Shown in pieces: positions 6,351 to 9,679 of a stretch of DNA of 9,679 nucleotides. Origin of the DNA: Treponema sp. (GTDB taxonomy: Bacteria > Spirochaetota > Spirochaetia > Treponematales > Breznakiellaceae); contig JAISRW010000103.1 of the NCBI GenBank assembly GCA_031273405.1, positions 1 to 9,679 of the forward strand, in the 5' to 3' direction. Position 1 is the stretch's first letter. The number at the start of each line of letters is the position of its first letter. Position numbers and translations under genes: made by a program. The notes under the pieces were generated by a model that worked only from the letters and a program-made list of their open reading frames with translations, was not told the DNA's origin and did no database searches.

Positions 6351-8198
6351 ATGATCCGAGAAATAAAATTTTCAAGAAAGTTCAAACCTTTCCCCGGCTA
6401 TGATAACAGGAGCGCCTGGGACGCGTTGCCTGAAGATGTTAAATCCTTTTATCGCGCCGAAGGAATGCGGCTTAAAGGCAGGGAATGGGAACCCCTAACC
6501 GCGTCCCTCTACCTCGACTTTTACCGGAACGGCAGCCGCGCCGGTTACGACGGACGGTATTTCAAGCGCCGCTGGGATTTATTCTGCCTGGCCCTGGCGG
6601 AGTGTATCGACGGCGGGGGAGCATATCTGGACGACATCATCAACGGCGTCTGGCTCATCTGCGAGGAGACCGGTTGGGTAGGGCCGGCCCATAACAATCA
6701 CTCCCTGGATCATTCAAAGGCCGAGCCCGGCGCCCCAGAGAGGAAAGCGAAAGAACTGCCGGATATTGAAGACGGCGTTTACATCGATCTCTTTGCCGCC
6801 GAGACCGCTTCCCTCCTCTCCTGGGTCAGGTACTTCCTGGGGGAAGCCATTGCCCGGCAGTCGCCTCTGGTGATGCGGCGGATAGAACTGGAACTGGAGC
6901 GGCGCGTCTTTGTCCCCTTTCTGGAAAACGACGGCTTTTTCTGGATGGGCCTGGACAACGATGACCCGGTAAATAACTGGAACCCCTGGATCAATTCGAA
7001 TATGCTGACCGCTTTCCTCATCTTTGCCGACGCCTTTCCGAGGGCGGAAGAAGGCATAAACAAGGCGATAAAAAGCGCCAACCGCTTTATTCATTTTTAC
7101 GCCGAAGACGGCGGCTGCGACGAGGGGTCGAGCTATTTCAGCGCCGCCGGGGCTTCTTTTCTCGACTGTGTTGAAATATTGGGGGAAGTCTGCGACGTTT
7201 CTTATCTGTACCGGGAAACCAGGCTCCGCAATATGGCTTCCTATATTTACCGCGTCTACGTGGAGGGGGATTATTACGTAAACTTTGCCGACGGGTCGCC
7301 TTCGGTTGACGCGCCGGCGGGGCTGCTTTACCGGACAGGGAAAAAGACCGGCGATGGCAGGCTCGCAACCTTTGCCGCTCATCTTAAAAAGAACCGGCTC
7401 TATACGCCCGCCGTCCGCCCGGAGCATTTTTTTTACCGGCGGCTGGCGGATATCTTTATGGAAGAAATCGCTGCCGGCGAACCCTTCACGGCTCCGGCCT
7501 CAAGCTGGTTCCCCGGCATACAGGTGATGACCGCCAGGGACGGGAATTTTTTTGTTGCCGCCAAGGGCGGTCATAACAACGAAAGCCACAACCACAACGA
7601 TATCGGGAACTTTCTGCTCTACGCCGGGGGCAGGCCGGTGCTGGTGGATGCCGGAGCGGAAACCTACACGAAGTTCACGTTTAACGAAAAACGCTACACC
7701 ATCTGGACCATGCGGTCCTGCTACCACAACACCCCCACGATAAACGGGGCGGAGCAAAGGGCGGGAAGGGAGTACAAAGCCTCATGTCTCTCCTTTACCG
7801 ATGACGGCAAGACCGCCCGTTTCTCGCTGGAATTGGCCGGAGCCTACGGCGAAGACGCGGGTTTGGAAAGCTACCGGCGGGAACTGGTTTTTAACCGGGA
7901 TGAAAACCTGGAACTCACCGATATTTACACCCTCAAAGAATGGAAGGCGCCGCTTGCGCTCAACCTGCTATGTTACGAAAAACCCGGCATAACCGGAGGC
8001 CGGATAACCCTGGGCGGCGGAATCGTCCTTTGGTTTGACCGGTCTCTGTGGGGCGCCGAATTTGAAACCATAGCCCTTGCGGATCCCAGGATACGCGGGA
8101 ACTGGAAGAAGGATGAACTCTACCGGCTGAGGATCGTAAAAAACGGCGCCGATCTTTCGGGCAGGATAAACTTGCGGTTTACGAAAGAGGAAATTTAA
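6351..8198 (+). CDS. Heparinase II/III family protein (putative cytoplasmic oligouronate lyase)
   Basis: Likely cleaves imported uronic-acid-containing oligosaccharides by beta-elimination. It is 615 aa and has no signal peptide, so it should act in the cytoplasm. The first ~330 residues look like the helical toroid of this superfamily: HNNHS at 114-118, NWNPWINSN at 209-217 and DEGSSYF at 257-263, where Tyr262 is a candidate catalytic Tyr. The C-terminal beta-sandwich half carries the hallmark GGHNNESHNHNDIGNF (406-421), whose histidines serve in catalysis or metal binding in known members. The ATG at 6351 has a modest AGGG site about 10 nt upstream. It is the last gene of the operon, after two permeases, which supports intracellular processing of the transported sugar, as with cytoplasmic PL15/PL17-type lyases. 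The exact substrate (alginate, glucuronan, glycosaminoglycan or other) is not determinable here. Confidence 0.87.
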   Translation: MIREIKFSRKFKPFPGYDNRSAWDALPEDVKSFYRAEGMRLKGREWEPLTASLYLDFYRNGSRAGYDGRYFKRRWDLFCLALAECIDGGGAYLDDIINGVWLICEETGWVGPAHNNHSLDHSKAEPGAPERKAKELPDIEDGVYIDLFAAETASLLSWVRYFLGEAIARQSPLVMRRIELELERRVFVPFLENDGFFWMGLDNDDPVNNWNPWINSNMLTAFLIFADAFPRAEEGINKAIKSANRFIHFYAEDGGCDEGSSYFSAAGASFLDCVEILGEVCDVSYLYRETRLRNMASYIYRVYVEGDYYVNFADGSPSVDAPAGLLYRTGKKTGDGRLATFAAHLKKNRLYTPAVRPEHFFYRRLADIFMEEIAAGEPFTAPASSWFPGIQVMTARDGNFFVAAKGGHNNESHNHNDIGNFLLYAGGRPVLVDAGAETYTKFTFNEKRYTIWTMRSCYHNTPTINGAEQRAGREYKASCLSFTDDGKTARFSLELAGAYGEDAGLESYRRELVFNRDENLELTDIYTLKEWKAPLALNLLCYEKPGITGGRITLGGGIVLWFDRSLWGAEFETIALADPRIRGNWKKDELYRLRIVKNGADLSGRINLRFTKEEI

Positions 8199-8213
8199 GC
8201 CCAGACCTCACAT

Positions 8214-8228
8214 CGGACCAAAGGTCCG
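8214..8228 (+). other. Small perfect hairpin after the operon
   Basis: CGGACC and GGTCCG form six perfect pairs around an AAA loop, 16 nt after the stop codon of the lyase-like gene. There is no T-run after it, so it is not a classical terminator. It might protect the mRNA 3' end. Confidence 0.4.
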
Positions 8229-8268
8229 CAAAGACGGCCAAAAACAAGAAGCTAACCAAAAAATCCGT

Positions 8269-8299
8269 GCCACCAGTGTCGCAGGCGGTTAATTTTTTT
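8269..8299 (+). terminator. Weak intrinsic terminator candidate for the uptake operon
   Basis: GCCACC (8269-8274) can pair with GGCGGT (8284-8289), with one mismatch and one wobble, around a 9-nt loop. A seven-T run follows at 8293-8299. The stem is weak but the position, about 70-100 nt after the operon's last stop, is right. It is the best terminator candidate between 8199 and 8418. Confidence 0.35.
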
Positions 8300-8378
8300 C
8301 CTGTCCCCACAGCCGTCTATTTGTTCTGTCGGTTTGCTCTCACCGTAATGCCGCAAAATGAAACTTAGTCGAAAAAGC

Positions 8379-8408
8379 TTGACACCGGTATATTATGTGT
8401 GATAGAGT
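8379..8408 (+). promoter_or_regulatory. Promoter for the AT-rich two-gene module
   Basis: A consensus TTGACA lies at 8379-8384. With an 18-bp spacer, TAGAGT (8403-8408) is a 4/6 -10 box, but this would start the RNA only a few bases before ATG 8419 and lose the ribosome site. A TATATTAT stretch (8389-8396) could instead serve as -10 with a weak upstream -35 and keep the site. Which of the two is used is open. Confidence 0.45.
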
Positions 8409-8418
8409 AAGGACCAAT

Positions 8419-9114
8419 ATGATTATGTTGAATATGGCTGACCTCTTAATAAGTATTATTGCTGGTATTCTCACGATTGTAAGCGCCGTTATGGGTATTA
8501 TTGGTGTAAGAAGAAAATTAAAAAAGCCGCCCAATGTAAAGATTGGAAATATAACAATAAGTAATATAACACTAAAAAATATAACAATAATTAGTATATT
8601 AGGAATGATTATTTGTATCGGCTTTATAAGTATACCTAAACTCATTATTATGACTCCCGAGCCTGTAACAATTGCCGGCGGAAACAGCCATGAACAATCA
8701 GTAACCGGTAACAGCGGCGCCGTAATACAAAACGATGGAGGTATCGTAATTATTAATCCGCCCGCATCGAACATACCAGAAGAAACTCCTGTCACACCGC
8801 CGCCACAGCCCCCGTCGCCGCCAATACCAAGACAATCTGAATCCCAGCCGCTTGTTATTCATATGAATTCCGGCGGTCATTCCGGGTCCGCGTTTGACGG
8901 AGATATCGCCATACGCATAAGAATTATACAAGAAAGAGCTGATGGAGGACTTATGATCTCCGGTGGAACTATTGATATTGGTGAAAAGTCCGAAGCGCTT
9001 ACCGCCACAAGAGAAAATAACACGCAAAATTTCCTCAACTATCAAATACAATTAAAGAAGCTGGAAAAAGAATGGGCGGAGTTTTTGATTACACGCAAAG
9101 GTGGTGAAAGATGA
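8419..9114 (+). CDS. Two-helix membrane protein with Pro-rich linker, unknown function
   Basis: I do not recognise this 231-aa protein. Residues ~7-30 form a first membrane helix, followed by a basic stretch (RRKLKK). A short loop holds three NIT units (44-58), and a second helix spans ~55-77. The rest should lie outside or in the periplasm: a Gly/Asn-rich stretch, a linker with many prolines (114-137), a glycine-rich segment (SGGHSGSAFDGD), possible beta strands and a charged C-terminal helix (~203-227). The start at 8419 is supported by AAGGA at 8409-8413, 5 nt upstream; an upstream in-frame ATG at 8395 would sit inside the promoter without such a site. The DNA is clearly richer in A and T than the genes before it, with many ATA and AAT codons, which hints at separate origin. 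It overlaps the next gene by ATGA, so the two are probably co-translated. Confidence 0.75.
   Translation: MIMLNMADLLISIIAGILTIVSAVMGIIGVRRKLKKPPNVKIGNITISNITLKNITIISILGMIICIGFISIPKLIIMTPEPVTIAGGNSHEQSVTGNSGAVIQNDGGIVIINPPASNIPEETPVTPPPQPPSPPIPRQSESQPLVIHMNSGGHSGSAFDGDIAIRIRIIQERADGGLMISGGTIDIGEKSEALTATRENNTQNFLNYQIQLKKLEKEWAEFLITRKGGER
8548..8592 (+). repeat. 15-nt tandem repeat, three copies
   Basis: Units at 8548-8562, 8563-8577 and 8578-8592 share AATATAACAMTAA-like sequence and stay in frame. They encode NITIS, NITLK and NITII in the short loop and start of the second membrane helix of the membrane protein. Recent duplication or slippage is likely. Confidence 0.8.
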
Positions 9115-9679
9115 AAACACGGTTACTGGCTCTATCGGTTATGCTGTCGCTTGCCAATGTTCTTTTTGCTCAAAACGATATAACGGTCATTTGGGAAGGA
9201 TATGATGTTACAAATAAGGGTAAATCAGGAAGCTGGACCGATGACCAGTTTAACAATACGTTTTTATCACGCCTCAAAACTAATGATAAAAACAATCAAA
9301 TTAATATCATACCGACATATACGCGAATAGGCGATGAACCGGAGTATCGCATAACAGGTAAAATAATTATAAGTGACGATTTTGTCACGGTAGACATTCA
9401 ATTGTATCAAAAATCAACCGGCATAACATGGATGCCCAGCACGAATGGCGCGTCAGTAATATATGACATTACAAAAACCATAGAAGCGCAGGCAGAAGAG
9501 ATATATAATTATATCATTAGTATCATTCAGTTAAACCAGTCTGCGTCCGCGGAGGCGGCAATGCGGCAGTTCAAAGAGAAATATGCTTATAAAATAGATC
9601 TGCTGACAGATGGCGAACAAAAAAACGCGCTTGACGAGTTGGAAATTATTGAATCAAAATATGGGGAGTCGCAGGAAAT
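9111..9679 (+). CDS. Secreted/periplasmic protein of unknown function, C-terminus cut by window edge
   Basis: The frame is open for 189 codons from ATG 9111 to the window end, so the protein is incomplete. Residues 1-20 form a Sec signal peptide (KTR, hydrophobic core, then LFA before Gln21), with cleavage likely after Ala20. The mature part begins with alternating beta-type segments (ITVIWEGYDV, INIIPTYTRIG, YRITGKIIISDDFVTVDIQLYQKSTG), then a helical stretch around IEAQAEEIYNYIISII and a charged helix towards the edge. The pattern of a strand, G-x-I, V-x-V-D-x-Q-L-Y and a following helix resembles the small alpha/beta domains of TolB-N or CsgG-like envelope proteins; this is only a resemblance. 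The ATGA overlap with the preceding membrane-protein gene suggests coupled translation and a shared envelope role. Base composition is AT-rich like that gene. Confidence 0.75.
   Translation, partial: MKTRLLALSVMLSLANVLFAQNDITVIWEGYDVTNKGKSGSWTDDQFNNTFLSRLKTNDKNNQINIIPTYTRIGDEPEYRITGKIIISDDFVTVDIQLYQKSTGITWMPSTNGASVIYDITKTIEAQAEEIYNYIISIIQLNQSASAEAAMRQFKEKYAYKIDLLTDGEQKNALDELEIIESKYGESQE

Noticed and set aside
6316..6354. 12-codon open frame (MQNIGTLTGYQR) ending in an ATGA overlap with the lyase-like gene
   Set aside because: The only upstream purine run (GAGGG) touches its ATG, leaving no spacing. Too short to support as a gene or coupling leader.
8395..8418. Upstream ATG for the membrane protein of the AT-rich module
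   Set aside because: It lies inside the promoter region and has no ribosome site, whereas ATG 8419 follows AAGGA at the proper distance.
8340..8795. Hydrophobic 151-codon minus-strand frame
   Set aside because: It is antisense to the membrane-protein gene. Its Ile-rich sequence follows from the AT-rich NIT repeats and helices on the other strand.
1..9679. tRNA, rRNA, CRISPR array, insertion sequence or integrase
   Set aside because: I saw no cloverleaf-like sequence, no regularly spaced repeats with unique spacers, and no transposase or recombinase motifs or terminal inverted repeats.

Overview
The window looks like chromosome from a GC-rich spirochaete. The gene style, the loose lipobox of the binding protein and the TerB-type protein suggest a Treponema relative, possibly a gut treponeme. 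This is an inference from style, not from a database match. There is one large divergent gene on the minus strand, a four-gene sugar-uptake and breakdown operon on the plus strand, and an AT-richer two-gene module at the right edge.

Positions 2897 down to 1 (minus strand) form a single uninterrupted reading frame of at least 965 codons that runs off the left edge. It combines a region resembling the front half of the SNF2-like proteins of TerB loci, without recognisable ATPase motifs, with TerB-N-like and TerB-C-like segments. Many plus-strand open frames lie opposite it and are shadows. Its last visible part is written in a 78-nt pure purine/pyrimidine tract.

Positions 2898-3286 are an AT-rich divergent regulatory region. 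It holds a strong sigma-70-type promoter with an A/T-tract UP element, a repeated GATCAT operator-like array and an ATATTCA repeat cluster.

Positions 3287-8198 are an operon: lipoprotein solute-binding protein, two CUT1-type permeases and a cytoplasmic heparinase II/III-like protein. The likely logic is import of an oligosaccharide, probably uronate-containing, followed by intracellular lyase cleavage. No ATPase gene is present, so a shared MsmX/UgpC-type ATPase encoded elsewhere is presumed.

Positions 8199-8418 hold a weak terminator candidate and a promoter. From 8419 to the right edge there are two overlapping genes in clearly AT-richer DNA. One encodes a two-helix membrane protein with an Asn-Ile-Thr repeat and a proline-rich linker. 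The other encodes a secreted protein cut by the window end. Neither is a family I recognise with confidence. This pair and the SNF2-like/TerB composite are the two best places to look for something undescribed.
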